NCBI GenBank assembly: GCA_029232285.1
Contig: JAOXFI010000019.1
Coordinates: 18,988-82,987 of the forward strand
DNA from: Agmasoma carcini (nom. nud.)
Lineage: Eukaryota > Microsporidia > Thelohaniidae
Direction of reading: 5' to 3'
Length of the DNA stretch: 64,000 nt
The position numbers were made by a program, and so were the translations under genes. The notes under the pieces were generated by a model. The model ran no database searches. It had not been told where the DNA came from and saw nothing but the letters and a program-made list of their open reading frames with translations. Positions 14,176 through 27,887 of this stretch are shown here, piece after piece (position 1 is the first letter of the stretch; each line of letters starts with the position of its first letter).

Positions 14176-14929
14176 TTATTTATTTATAAATAAAGATAAT
14201 TTAAAGTGAAGATGTGGTGTAGTATAAAAAAATGTTAAAGGATATTTGAATAAACATATTACTAAATATGTTTAATACTAATTAACTTTTTTAAGAATAG
14301 ATTTATGTAGAGGAGAATATATCTAAAGCAGAACAATTGTAAAAATAATTTATTTTTATTCTCTTATGTTTAATTAGATCAATCAAATTATAATACAATG
14401 GAACAAGAGGTCTTCAGAATATTTAAAAACGATAATCATTTTAGAAATTACTAATTTGGTTAAAATTTACAAAGATTTAAGAGTTTTAATTTGAAATATT
14501 TTACGAAAAGGTGGTTAAATCGTGATAATATATATTATTGTTAGATATATAGACAAAAATCACAGTATACCATTTCCAGGAGAAATGGGAAAACAAGAAT
14601 AATAATGTACTAAAATTTTAACATGTTTAATTTTGAAAATGAATTTGCATTGATTAAGAATAATGTTAAAAATGTTTGTAAAGCAAAGAAAAAAAGTAAT
14701 AATACAAAGAATTATATGATGTAATATTTGTAACAGTTTTTAAAGAAGTTAAATATTCTCGCTCGGTTGGTAATATTGCTTTTATTTGCTATTGAACCAA
14801 TTATTGTAACTATTTGAAAAGAAATGGTGTAAGAATTAATGTTTTTCTTGATATTTAAAACACCATTACGCAAGACAATCATTTTATTTTTTTGATGATT
14901 TGAAAATGTTCACAAGCCATGATTATTAT

Positions 14930-15400
14930 CAAACCTTATTTGTCTAAGGGTTGTGCAAATAAAAAATATAAATAAATTTAGGTGAAAAATTAGAAATTAA
15001 TTTTGATATATACTCAATTTTTTAAGTGCCTCTGGTATTTTTAAAAAATTGATGAATCTACGTTTAAATACAAACAAAAATATCATAGGAGAAGATTACC
15101 AAACGAAGAATGGTCGTTGTTTTGTATTGCGAAGATACATCACATTCAGCCTCAAAATATTTTGTCAAATTAGTGACAAATAGAAGTACAGCTATTCTTT
15201 TAGCTATAATAAGTAATGTGTGCAGAGAAGGTTTAATAATGTGAGATAATGAATTGTGTAGCTATATTCATAATTATGATCTAAATCTTTCTCATTCAAC
15301 CACAGCTTAAATTCCGTCAATCCGATTAATGGCTTTCATACTCTAAACATTAAATCTTTATGGAACAAATTAAAAAGAAATTGAAGATATGAAAGGGGTT
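14930..15400 (+). mobile_element. Merlin transposase remnant
   Basis: Ordered plus-strand blocks: FKYKQKYHRRRLPNEEW (about 15063-15115; KYKQKYHRGR catalytic neighbourhood), LVTNRSTAILLAIISNVCRE (about 15168-15228), IHNYDLNLSHST (about 15270-15300) and LNSVNPINGFHTLNIKSLWN (about 15312-15370), the last being the VNHS.NFV.P..G.HTQNIESLW signature. The blocks lie in different frames, showing at least two frameshifts and several stops. This is one of the clearest Merlin remnants in the window. Confidence 0.75.
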
Positions 15401-15929
15401 TATCCCTTTTATAGAATCCTATTTACTTGAGTAGATGTGAAAATAATATTACAAAAAAGGAATTTAGTTTTTTCTGATTATATATATAGTATATTTCAAT
15501 ATATATATTCATATGTGAAAAAATGTACTAAATCCAAAATTTAAAATATATTATTATACTCTGAACAATAAATAATTATATAGATAAAGTTATTTTTTAG
15601 AAAAATAAGATTTAATTAATAAAGAACATATAGCTTATATATTTAAAAAAAATAAAAATTAAAAAATAGTTTCATGTTTTAAAATCATTTTAATTTTTAT
15701 CATCTATGCTCTAAATTTAAATATTTTATTATATTTGTGTCGTTTAGATCGTATTAATGGGAAAGTTTAATGAAATACAAAACTCAAAAATAAAAAAAAT
15801 AAGTTGTACATAGTATGTTTATATTATATATGAAAAAAATATAAGAAATGGAACAAATGACGATTGGAAAATATTAAAATTTTACCTTATAGGGTGAGCC
15901 AGATACTTTCTAAAAAGAAAATTCGAGCA

Positions 15930-16700
15930 TAAATTATGTCGTAAATCATAGCTTCATATGAAACATAATGAGATTGGTTTGATTTAGTAATGAAACTATA
16001 TATTTCATTATCAACCGTGCATCGTTGTGTTTCAAAAGGCGATAAACTAGATTTACGTGGAGAGACGCGGTTTAAAAATGAGAAGCGAACATATTGAATT
16101 AAATGTGACAATAATTGATAACAACGCCAGGATAACACTTAATGGTATACAAATATTTTTTGAAAACTTTACAATAGGGAAATTGACCATTGGAAGATAC
16201 TTATATAGGTAGCTATATACCTTGGAAAAGGTGCACTATGAACCAGAAAATCATACATTGATGAAAATAAAGAGAAAAAGTATAGTGAAAAATATTTAGA
16301 TTTTTCTGAGAATTGAGATGTTTTATACTAGATCAGTAAAAAGAACAAGAAGAGTGCTTGTGATAGTAGATAAAAAAGGGAAAACATTTATGTTATAAAT
16401 GCAATTAGTTTCATGGGATTAATCTATAATGGAGTAAAGCGTGGGTATTTGAAAAACTAAATGCACAGGAATGGGTATATAATTGTCTACGAGAAAGCAA
16501 GAGAATATATGGGGTACCAGCTGTATTAGTGATTGATAATGTACCAGCAGACTCAAAAATGAAAATGATATGCGATGAGTCGGTATTCTCAAAAGATAAT
16601 GCTCTCTGATTAGGTCCATATAGCCCAATGCTTAACCCAATTGAAAATATTTGGAGTAGCTAAAAAAACGGATAAAGACAAGTATGGTAATGATAATCGC
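15930..16700 (+). mobile_element. IS630/DDE_3-type transposase remnant
   Basis: The plus strand gives LSTVHRCVSKGDKLDLRG (about 15993-16050, N-terminal HTH), a VDKKGK block near 16365, and EKLNAQEWVYNCL followed by VPAVLVIDNVPADSK (about 16447-16555), which carries the second catalytic Asp (VIDNVPxH in the family). It ends with LGPYSPMLNPIENIWS (about 16612-16658), the block holding the final catalytic Glu. Several stops and shifts are present. Family assignment rests on the VIDN and YSPxLNPIE.xW motifs, which IS630/Tc1/pogo relatives share. Confidence 0.65.
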
Positions 16701-16859
16701 AGAAGTATTAGAATATGAAAATATTATAGTATCAGTGCGAGAGTATATAACCGAGTTTTTAGAGTCTGGAATTAATGGATCTTTATTTGAAGTAACGAAC
16801 ATCGAATGTTCTAATGTGATAGCAGCACTTAGGGTAAAATGTTTGCGGTTTTAAACAAA

Positions 16860-18090
16860 AAATTACACGAAAGGGGAATAGATTTATCGTACCTTATTTT
16901 TTTAAGAAAAAATATTTTATAAATATCGTAGAATTACGAGAATTGATAATAAAAGCCTAATCTAGAACAACTTAGAATATATCATAATTAAAAATACAAA
17001 AAGTTTAATCGTTTGATCTAATTCAAAATAATGAATAAATAATATAATATAGAAATAATCAACGAAGATAATAATTAGAAAAATGTTTTAAATAATATAT
17101 TAAAATGATAGAAATAAAAGATCAAAAAATTTGATTAAATCTCTGAAACCATCATTTCAAAATTGCTCAAATTAAAGCAAATACACACACAATATCTACA
17201 TTTTCTAAATCAAATATATTTGTTAATATAACCATTGTTTTTAAAATTTGGTTTATTCTATAATTTTATATGAATATTATTTTTTTCTTTTAAATAATAA
17301 ATATCTAAATGTATATTTTAACTATATTAAAATATTTGATAATACATGTGTTAATTTCATTGTGTCAAAAAATGATAAATTTAATCTAAAAATGGAATGA
17401 TCTAGCCAGCACTAATAAAAATATTTTATATTATTATAATTGATAGCACATAAACAATTTTAAAATATTACAGATTTTATGAAATTTAATATCAACAGTA
17501 CTTATTGAAAATTTAACAGCTTATAGAACCCATTCTCATTTCATATGGTACTATTCCTATCTCGCCTGAGGAATGGTATAGTAAATCTGTATTATTGGCA
17601 TGTAAATGTTTTTGAAAAAAAACCGAAATCAACAATTATTCACCGTATCAAACACTTCTGCAAATTATACATTGATCATAGCTTAGTATGAGAAAGATTA
17701 ATTTTTGGGATTAGTTAACTAATATTGACAAGAGCCTTTTTTTATAGAGCTCAATTTACATAAAAACTATTTTTATATTATAATAAAGCTATTTGGAACC
17801 ATATTTTACAATTTTTTATAAATTATCCTTAGATCGAGTATTTTATAATTTTTTTGACAGACCTACAGTATTGTAATAAAAAACGGAATAGCATAAAAGT
17901 GTATATGAAAATAAATTACTTGTTTATATGTGCTTGAAGAAATGTATATATAACAAAAAATCTATGAAAAAATCAGGAAAATAGTTTATTTTGCGCACCT
18001 CTGAATTGATCAATATAACACACCTTAATTGATAATTCTTACGAGTTTTAAAAAATTAAGCATTTTAATCTATATCTTCCCAAATTCTTT
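16860..18090. other. AT-rich spacer, no feature recognised
   Basis: No coding segment or repeat that I can support. Confidence 0.35.
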
Positions 18091-18830
18091 AAATAGTCTA
18101 TAATAATTTTTAACTCAGAATCCTTGTAATTTTCTGATATAATATTCATAAAGACGCTTTATTCTGTTTTAATCAAGTCATTTTACTAGCTATTTAAGCT
18201 TCTTAAGATTTTTATAAAAATCTTGTTATAGTATTAAGGGTGGAGGATGTTGTCTTATAGAAAAATAATATTCCACATTTTCAATGTTCTTCATAGAAAT
18301 ATCAAGATATTTATAAATATTCTATTCAAAATCTTATATAGAAATAATTCCCCAATACCATTTTAACTATAACAACCACTATCATTCTTAACTGCTGGAA
18401 CAAAATGCTTATAATAAAGCGTTGTAGATACCCCCACATTAAATGGTTTTTTTTGTTGTTTCAGATAGTCTAAATGACAAACTAGCATATAAATAATATT
18501 TTATCTTATGTATTTTTATTGTAATATTTACACCTCTTCGTAAACTGTAATCTGGTGAAAACATTTTTCCTGTTTATAAAAATTTACGAACAAAACACAT
18601 CTTTAAACCCTTTCACATTGAGATAATTGTGAATAAAACTGAAACTACACTATAATACATTTTTATATTTAAAAAATTTCTGCTATCCAAAACGACTTTA
18701 TTCATAATTTCGTTGATTTTGTTCAATTTTGACATTTTATATAAAATCTGACATGTTACTAATAGGTAAACTTACCTTATCAGCTATTTCTTCAAGTTTT
18801 TGGAATAGCATCTAAAAGCAATTTTAGTCT
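18090..18830 (-). mobile_element. Tc1-like transposase remnant
   Basis: On the minus strand a degraded block near 18620-18510 is followed by YYKHFVPAVKNDSGCYS, a stop and NGIGELFLYKILNR (about 18420-18310), matching H..PTVKHGGGS..VWGCFS..G.G.L..I.G.MN. Then comes IRQHPPPLIL..DFYKNLKK (about 18265-18200), corresponding to QQDNxPPHTS...DFLK. The remnant has multiple stops and shifts. No terminal repeats were identified. Confidence 0.6.
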
Positions 18831-18849
18831 TTAATGAATATTGATACAT

Positions 18850-19630
18850 GTTCACCTATTAACATGTATTTTGGTGTGTATATAAATATTATTTTTCGTA
18901 GATATATATTTTTATATCATTAAAACCTAAACAAATATATTTACATATTTTATTCAAACATATATAAACATTAATACATTTTTCATCATTATAATTGTTA
19001 TACACTATATATAAATAAATCATGCGATCATACAACAATTATTATTCATTGACAAATATAGGGTTTTAAAGATTTAAACATGTCATTAAAAATGATAAAT
19101 ATTAAAGATGAAATTATTATCAATTAAATTGTATGTTTAATATCACGCGAATGGTGCATAACCACAAAAAAGATAATTTTTTAGAAGACTTTGATTCCTG
19201 TTTTCCGAAGTTTTAAATCTTCATTTGTAGGACAATTACAATTAATATGAAGTTATTTAAAAATAAAGAAATAACAATGAAATTATCTTCATAAATAATA
19301 AAATTCATCCATTTTATTTTTTTATTGTTTTGATTATTATAAAAGTATTTTTAATTAGCCTATCAGCATATCTATTCTTAATATAATTTATGAATGAATC
19401 ATATTCAATGCGGTCTCATATGTATTCTTCATATACAATTTAATTATACGAATAAAACGCTTTAAATAATATTTTCATTATATATATTTATATTTAAATT
19501 GTGGCAGTTTAGTTAGACGACTATATATATTGATTATTTCTTCGGTTCTATCCTTATCGAGTTTATTATAGTGTCATATTCCGAAGATAATTTACCTGTA
19601 ATCAGGTAGTTTAATAGAGATTTTTATGTT
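18850..19630. other. AT-rich spacer, no feature recognised
   Basis: No gene or recognisable element. The segment ends at the first copy of the 27-bp motif that bounds the gypsy-like element. Confidence 0.35.
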
Positions 19631-19644
19631 ATATTTTTTCGTAG

Positions 19645-19671
19645 TCCGGACTAATATGACCATTTTGCAAA
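19645..19671 (-). repeat. 27-bp end motif, left copy
   Basis: Plus-strand sequence begins TCCGGACTAATATGACC and ends TTTTGCAAA. It matches 22697-22723 at 26 of 27 positions. Homology fades quickly beyond the motif. Interpreted as a possible LTR terminus of the gypsy-like element between the copies. Confidence 0.6.
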
Positions 19672-22329
19672 ATTGTAAATAAGATGGTTTTATTCTTTTA
19701 GAAGGTTTTTTTAATTTAATATAGCTTTCTGTGAGGTGCGCGACTGAGAAAACATGCTCTTCATTTTTGGTGTCTTTTTATAGTTAGCAAAAAGAAGCAA
19801 AGCAATCAATCATAAAGCATCATCGATCAGTAATATCATTTTAATAAATCGTTGATCAATTCAATATTCTCTTTATAATTTTATCTATATAAAATTATTG
19901 TATAAGACTGGATACGATATTCATACCCCCAAAGAAATATCATCCAATGGGATGCTCTATTTTGTTTTAATTTTTTTGATGATCTTAATTGAATCCTCTA
20001 GTAGAGTATCTGATTGACGTTGTTAATTTAACAACGAAGTATAAACCGTTCCAAACTATCATACTTGTTAGTCTGCTGTCTCAATTTCCACACATAGCTT
20101 TCTTCCTTATAAACGTGTTTTTTCTGTTTTGGCTACTTCTATCTTGATTTGTCTTTGCTGCTTTGACTATGTTGTGTTGAATCTTCCCGATTAAGATAAG
20201 CATGTTCTTAATCAATGCATCAATGAGATGATATCCGTGTATGATTTTAAATTGCGCAGTACCTAAGGTTCTGTTAAAATTGCATTGTAATGCGATGTTA
20301 ATGTTTCTTTAAATTACTGATAAAATCTTGTAACTTCTTAATTTAAACATCTACTTATAGTTTGATTTATTCTCTCACTAAGAGAGTTTCCAGTTGGGTT
20401 ATACGGTGAGTTATAGTGGTGAGTAATATTTCTTGTAAATAGGTAGTTGTTAAATTCTTTTGCTATATATTGTTTTCTATTGTCTGCAAGTATGCTCATA
20501 GGAGCTTTACATCTGTTTATCCAATAATCTAAGATATGGAAAATGCTTTGAATGTAATATTTGTATTCATGTATACTCTATTAATTCGAGAACATCTATC
20601 TGTAAGTTAATGATATAGAATCCTCTTTCTTTAAGGTTTAAATCATTGATGAAGTATGTTAAAGGTATTGGTCGGTATATATCGGATGAAATGTCTTCTA
20701 GTATTTGGTAAATAATAACTCTTTTTTCGATATACCTATTTTTACTTTATTTGGTTTTAATGTTTAACATAGGTGTCATTGTTGATTTACAATTTCTTTT
20801 CTATCTTGACGCGTGTGTACCTAATAATGTTGTTTAAAGAGGTTTTTGAGTGCTGATTGGTTAAAATGTAAAAACTCGAAATGTACTTCTTGAATAAATT
20901 CATTTAAATAATGTTTTGATTTTATTATTTTGTTTTCTGTTGATTAAGAATATTAGCTTCTTGTTGGACGCTTACTATTTATTTGTGGTTTAATAAAAAA
21001 AGTTTCTTTTATATTAAAATTGTATGCCATTTAAGCAAGATAAAAGATACCCTTTCTCGTTGTCACAGGTTTTTTTATAATGGAATGTTATGTTATATTT
21101 ATTTAGCAAACTTTTCATCTAGTATTCTTGCTGAGGTGAATCACTTTTGTTAATTAATTCAAATTATCTACATAGGCACCGTTTTTAACAATAAACGTGT
21201 TTTTATAGGTTATAAAGATTTGATGACCGGGAAAAGGCGCGATACAAATGAAATGGGGTTTAGTCTTATATTTCTATGTTCTAATAATTGATCTATTTTA
21301 TCTTGGAATGCTTCTAAGGCGTTAAAAAGGAAAGAAAAAAGGTTTAACTAAACAGGGTTACTTCTGTCATTGTGATAGGTATTGGTTTTTTCACTCTAAA
21401 AGATCGATTTCAGTCTGAAAATTATAATGTTAAATAGATTTGTTTTCTATAGATTCTTCGAGTTATTGTTTAGTATCCATTGACAAAAAAGTCTAGTTTT
21501 TTAATAATTTCGTCATTTTAACTCGTTTGTTAAAAAAGTTGTGGATCAAGAGAATAAAGTTTTAATCAACTAAAATTTTTAATTTACTAAATATTATGTC
21601 GACAGACGGGTTGACTATAAAAAGAATTCATTAAATAATAAGAACAGACAAGTATTAATTTATTAAGGGACGTTATAAGCAGTGCCATTTATTTTCGAAA
21701 AGGTAATAATAAGATCAAAAAATAAACATATACTGTTTGTTCTTTATTTGCTAATTCAACATAATGGGGTTCTATGACAGTATTAAAAATCTCATTGAGT
21801 TATAGAACTGTTCTTAGGTTTATGAAGTTGAAGAAGTGCCGCTATCTAAATTTTCTAAATATTCTTTCTCTTTGACTTTGAGATAAAGTAATATTTGGGA
21901 TAGTTTACTGGAAGATTTTTTAAAATCTAATTTGTAAATAATTTTAAATTATCTCTTTGTTTTAGAGAATTTAGTTTAAACGCAAATCTTTATCATGGGC
22001 TGATGTTTTGTGATATAAGCTTTATCTATTTTCTTTAGGATCTGATTGATTAAAAACAAGTTTTTATTTGTGTTTAGGATTCAGAAGTATCTTTCCAATA
22101 TGAGAAATTTTCTAAGATTTTGTTTTCGATTCGTGATATATAATCTGGTGTTTTTAATAGTGTTCTTGTTGTGTGCTTCTATTTCATAGCACATTATGTT
22201 GCAAGTTTGTAATAAATATATTTTTATTTTTTTTTGAAGTTTGTTTATCTAATATATATTCCTGTAACTGTTTTACATATAACAGTGTGATAATAAATTA
22301 TCAGTCTATATTTAAATGTTTTATAAGAT

Positions 22330-22723
22330 TTAGCTTGGTTGTAAGTTAATACTCATATGAGGCGGATATCTTATGCCTACCAGGCAGTCAAGCCTAAAGT
22401 CTAGCGTTTTTAGTTAGTCTAGAGTCGATAGATACCGCTCGTTTATAACATATTAAAAAACTGCGATGGCTGTTAATAATTTCACTCACAGAGACTCACT
22501 ATGTTGCGTAAAGTTAAAGCCTAGTCAATGATTTTTATATCTTTAACGTCTTTGAGGAATGCTAACCATGAACAAACTTAAATTCCGTATTAAGTATGTA
22601 TACTCAAACGTGTCATGGGTGAGCAGGCCTGTGATGTTCTTCTTCTCTAAGTGCAGCCTTTAATTACTTTCTGGCTGTGAATTCACATTGCCGTGATCCG
22701 GACTGATATGACCATTTTGCAAA
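22330..22723 (-). repeat. Probable degraded 5' LTR / leader of the gypsy-like element
   Basis: A GC-richer 400-bp block ending on the right with the second copy of the 27-bp motif (22697-22723). It contains no coding frame. Its position, upstream of the integrase in the minus-strand sense, and its composition suggest an LTR or leader. A matching full-length block is not visible at the other end, so the assignment is tentative. Confidence 0.4.
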
Positions 22724-22729
22724 TAACAT

Positions 22730-24640
22730 ATATTCTTTTTATAGTGTTTTTATTTATTTATATAAAATTTAATATATTAAAAATAAACTATAAAATCAAA
22801 TCTATTATTATAAACTTAATGATAGATAAATATATACACAAGTTTTGCATCTGCTTGTGATACAATAAATAAATCAATATTTATTCAAAAAATTATTTGC
22901 TACTAACCTACCTTAAACATAAAAGGTTTCTCAAAAGTCACTTCACTAAGTATTGCAAATAAATTGATTTTGAATAAAAAGATTGTTTTTTTTATAAAAT
23001 ATACCCTTCTGTGAATTGAACAAATTCGGAAACATTTTTCTTTGTTTCTAGTGCCTTTTTATATTATATCCAGTAAAAAGCAAAACGACACTCAAATATC
23101 AAGCATAATCATATCAATTAAACATTTCTCTTTATAATTTTGTATTTAAAAATTCTTTTGTAACACTGGATACGATTTCCACCTCTTACAAAAGAATATC
23201 AACTATATAGGATTTTCTGTTTTGTTTCATGTTTATTGTGATAAACTTAATTAAAACTTTTAGTAATATCTGATTAACCTTGTTAATTTTACCAATGCGA
23301 TATGGACCTCTTTAAACCAAGCCATACTTGATAGTCTTTTTGCTTATCTTATATACATAGTCTCTTTCTTTATAAAAATCCTTTTTTCTTATGTTGATTA
23401 CTATTATATTTATTTGTTTTTACCGTTCTAGCTATACTGTACGAATCTACATAGTTTGAATTAGTGTGTCTTTAAGTTGTGCATCAAAAAGATGATATTC
23501 ATATATAAGCTAAAATGGCGTAATTCCTAATGTTCTAACAAAGTTTTATTGTAGTGCGATCTATATATTTCTTTAAATCTTCGATGAATTATTGTGAGTT
23601 TTAAATTTTTAATCATTTGCAAATAAATTGATTTATCTTTTCACTAAGGGTGTTTACAGTTTGATTAAACGTTAAGAAATTATGATATAAGATATTTCTT
23701 TCGAATAAGTAATTGTTAAACTATTCTGCTATATATTGTTTTCCATTATCTGTAAGTATGCTATTAGAATCTCTAAATCTATTTTCCGAAAATCTAAATT
23801 TCGGATAATGTCTTTAACTGTAATATTTTATCTGTTAACCCAAAAACATCTATCTGTAAAAGCTATGATGGGGAATTTTTCTATTGTAGACTTAAATTAT
23901 TTCTGATTTGTGTTAAAAAACATGGGTCCGTGTATGTCAAATAAAATCTCTTCTAATTCTTAGTAAATAAAAAAGATCTTTATATTTTACCTTTTTAATG
24001 TTTATTTTTTATGTATTGTGTAGGAATTCCATCAACTTATGTTGTTCTAGTAGTTGTTTGAGTGGTGATTGACGAGATGTGATAGATTGAGATGTATTTT
24101 TTGGTTTTTTTGCATAATGCTTCAGTATAATTATTCTATTGTTATCATTTGTTTTTATCTTGTTTTCTGTTGCTTTAAAAATATTTTTTTGTTGAGCTCT
24201 CACTATTTATTTTAGGTTCAAAAAACAAATTTTTTATTTTGAATCTATATGTTATTTAAGTGGTATAAACATCTACTTTTTTCATTTTCATTTTTTTATA
24301 ATTAACTGTTATATCGTATTTATTTAACAATATTTTTATCTAGCTACTCTTGCCGAGGTAAAATCAATCTTGTGATTCAGTCTCTAATTATCTACGTAGA
24401 CGCTAATCTTGATCAGGTAAACGTAATTTTTAAGTATTTTAAAGATTTTGTAAGTTTTAAGAAACTTTTATAGTAGTGTAATTTATTCCGATTTTAACAA
24501 TCCACTTGAGTTATTCTTACGATCTAGCTGTCTTGATATAGTTTACCCCTATTTCGTCATTAAAAGCGTCGGTTTCTAGTGTAAAAGATTTTGTATAATA
24601 GATATCGCGTATCAATATTTGCTTTTATGTTCATCAAAAA
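22730..24640 (-). mobile_element. Second gypsy-like element fragment (RNase H and integrase)
   Basis: This segment parallels the neighbouring element: a shared stretch near 23100-23400 resembles 19850-20150. An integrase piece lies at about 23770-23630 (QYIAEQFNNYLF region and a degraded SPY.P.GN..SE+INQ). In addition, the RNase H start is readable at about 24600-24540 (SFTLETDAFNDEIG, then NYTTIK near 24490), matching F.LETDASxxGIGAVL...NYSTTEKE of gypsy RNase H. No reverse transcriptase core follows. The fragment stops where the LINE-like element begins, as if truncated there. Confidence 0.6.
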
Positions 24641-24829
24641 ACTCGATGACAACTTTCTGTTCTTTTGTACTTCTATGTAAATTCTATAGTTATTTTTTTC
24701 TATTGTATTTCTTTTAGATTTTTTGTAAATTATTCACTTCTTTTTATATTGTTTCTTTAATAAATTATATGATTATATTTATATTTAATAATCAGATGAT
24801 TTTTTTAGTTTTATTATTATTTCATTCAT

Positions 24830-27800
24830 TCTTTTTAATTTCTCTTCTCGTTGTATTATTAACTTCACAATCACATATTATATGTTTCGATTATTGATTC
24901 TTTTGTCTTGCAAGCCAAATATTTCCAAAAGTAGCTTTTTAAAAGTTTTCTATTTATTCTAGGTTTTTTACTTGTCATAAGTATCATTTGGCCTTATCTT
25001 TAACCAGCCAAGTGTATTTACTTCTGTTCCTCTAATTAAGTACTTGTTTTTAATTTCATATTTTCTTTTATTTATCAGACTTTTAATAATGATTTCCATA
25101 GCAAAAAATATTAAGCATTCTTGCTTCTTCTAACATATATTGTATTAATCTGGTTTTTAATGTGATAAATTGTTGCTCATTATCGATTTTGTATCTTTTA
25201 TATAAATCTTTATTGCTTTCCTTTATATTGATTGTCTAGCTTTTATTAGACTATTAATTAAATGTTTTAAAGTATTATACATTCCAAATCCTATTTTGTA
25301 TAGCCTTATTTGTGTATAACACTTGCATTTTTTTATTAGTTAGGCTAAGTTCTTCGTATACTCTGTCTCTATTAAATTTTCTATTCATAAACAAGGCGGA
25401 TAGTAAATCGTCAATTTTTTAATTGGTTGAAGTCTTGAGTTAAAAATGCCTAATACTCTCTTTCAAATAGTAACATTAAACCTTATTTTCAATAACTATT
25501 TTTTTATATATAAAAGGCATATTTTCTTCTCATTGTTCTTTTTAAAAGCTCTAGCTTTTCAATTTTTGCAATCGCCTACTTTCTTACTAATACGTCTAGA
25601 TTTAAATCATTAGTTAACTGAGGCCTATATATAGGTTTGTACTGTATTATTATCCAAAAAGCATGTCTCTCGAATCTCTTTCTTTAGAAATACACATTAT
25701 GCCAAATTTGTCAATATTTATCTGCATATTATTTTTCTTCAACTATTCATTAAATTTTAAAGATTTTCAATCATTTCTTCTCTGGTGTACACCAATATTA
25801 CAATTTCATCTGAGAATTGCAATCCTCTTTTCATCACTGTAAATCTTTCTGTTTTATCCCCTCAAGCTTGTTTAGTAAATTATTGATAAAAACATTAAAA
25901 AGTGTAGGACTTAAAAACAAACTTGTCTCACTCCTCAACCTAATTAAAAATACATGGTTAACTTATAATTGATATTGACTTTTAACTCACATTTTTCATA
26001 TGGTGTTTTAATAAACTTAATTGCTTTTTGGATAATTTTTATTTTGGTCATTTTCTTTATTAAATTTAAATCTGTAAAATCAAATGTTTTCTTTAGGCCA
26101 ATAAAGCATACATATGTTTTCTGTTGTTTGAATTTTTGGTTGTAGTATTCCATATAGGATTGCTGTTTGTGTTACACGTTTTTTTTCTTTTCTAATTTCT
26201 CTTAAATTTTTAATTGTTTTACTATTATTTTACAGTATAACTTGAAGATGACGCAAATGGGGCTTATTTCTCTATAGTTAGTACAATCCTTTTTATTCAT
26301 TTTTGAAATATTGGTAGGATTATTGATATTCTCATTTCTTTTGGTTTTTCAGATTTACTATGAATTTTATTCATAAATTTTATAATTCCTTCTTTGATAC
26401 TGTTTTATCTATTTGGGCTTGGTTTGATGGTAAACTCTTTGTATAATTCAATAAATATCATATTTATTCAATAAACTTTCCTGCTTCCTATACTCTTATT
26501 CCCCTAAAAACCCTCTTCTTTTGACATATCTTTTTCAAATTCTTCTACGTGTTTCATCATCATATTTAGTACTAAAAGTACTTGCGTTTTCTAAACTTAA
26601 CTTCTAATCCGTAAAAAATTAATTATCTTCCTTCCCTCTATATTTCTTATTTGCTTAAGATGTTTTCTTTTGATATATCAAATATTTAAATCTTTCTGTA
26701 GTTGTTTTTTCGTTTTATCCAATCCCATAATTCTCTTAAGTTATTTACTTTTTAAAGTGAATGACTTTAAATTTATTTATTTTGCTTTTATGTTGTAAAA
26801 AATCGTTTGTAATTTTATAAAATTTTTAACACATTCATGTTCTTTATAGAGGTTTATTTCTTATTTCCTTATGAATCTCTTTTTAGTTTTGATTTAATAA
26901 ATTTATTTCTGTGATATAAATGTTAAATTTTTGTTTTTTATCCATAATTCTGTTTTATAATGTTCATAGAATAGAAAGTTTCTTTCTAAGAGTTTAGATA
27001 TAAGTAAACATATGTTTTTTTTATCATTGATATTTGTCCATAGCTTGTTAACATACTTGACCTCCTTTGTTGGCATTGTTTGTTTACCTGACTGGATTTA
27101 TAAATTATTAGAGTCGTTTCCCCTTTCCTTCAAATTGAGCTTTTATCAAGATAAAAATAATATCAGAGATTAACATCTTCCTGATAATTTTATTGCTATA
27201 AAATATTTGTATCGTTTCTAAATCCAAAGTCAATAACGCGTTTACTTCTTATATAATTGAAAAGTTTTCTCGTTCATTTCTTTGGTATATTTTAATTATC
27301 AAATATATATTTATTATTTTTAACCGTTTTATTTTTTGCTTTTTTGTGTTTTATAAGTAATCTTAATAGCACTTTTCTAAGTTTACGTAAATATTCTTAT
27401 TGAAGTAAATGTGAATTATTGTCATATAATTCTTATTGTTTATAAATTTGATTTTAATTAGGTTTTCATTTATCAGTAATGTTTCGATACTAGATTGAGA
27501 CTTTTGTCTATCTCGGTGATTATACCTTTAAATTTTTATATTTTTTTAATTACTTCTTGACCCGGTATTCTTGCTTCATATTTACCTTTTGTTCTGATTA
27601 CCTAAATAAGAATTACTTCAGGTTTTCTTTGTTCAAGAGGTTTTTTTATTTTTAACCTTTCATTTAATAAGTTATTAATTGTATTATTGAAAATATTCAA
27701 ATATTATTTTGTATTGATCTTTTAATCTTTCTAACCACTTTTTGTATTAAAGATTTTCTTTAATGTATAATCTTTGAATCAATTGATCCTTGCGTATTAT

Positions 27801-27887
27801 TCTATCTATTATAGCATTACCGTTAATTTCTTTTTTACTTTTTAAAAGTATTTATGTTATATTCAATTTTATGTTTCCTTCCGTACT
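24830..27887 (-). mobile_element. LINE-like (non-LTR) retrotransposon, 3' part with reverse transcriptase
   Basis: Minus-strand blocks in order: a VIDF stretch near 27240, where an endonuclease C-terminus could lie; KKDCTNYREISPICVIFKLY (about 26300-26240; the K..C.NYR.ISL...-K block); YVCFIGLKKTFDFTDLNLI (about 26115-26060; catalytic FxDxxKAFD, with the Asp replaced by Gly in this copy); SPTLFNVFINNLLNKLEG (about 25915-25860; PLSP.LFN.FI.DL); and a degraded F(A/S)D(D/E) site near 25820. A cysteine-containing CDCEVNN stretch near 24880 resembles the C-terminal knuckle of LINE pol. Stops and shifts throughout. Confidence 0.65.

Larger units (their letters stand above)
19645..22723 (-). mobile_element. 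Ty3/gypsy-like retrotransposon, decayed
   Basis: The minus strand carries a retroviral-type integrase core at about 20515-20345: APMSILADNRKQYIAKEFNN, then THHYNSPYNPTGNSLSERIN, equivalent to SDNGxQ(Y/F)...F and the SPY.P.GNG..ER.N motif of gypsy integrases. Downstream (about 20130-20000) is a region with the character of an integrase C-terminus. Upstream (about 21450-21180) is an RNase H/tether-like region. The frame is broken many times. A 27-bp motif, identical at 26 positions, marks both ends (19645-19671 and 22697-22723), so it may be the start of degraded long terminal repeats. The right-hand 400 bp (22330-22720) is notably less AT-rich than its surroundings. Confidence 0.65.

Noticed and set aside
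15887..16628. Two minus-strand open frames of 83 and 69 codons
   Set aside because: They are antisense to the IS630-type transposase remnant whose motifs read on the plus strand.
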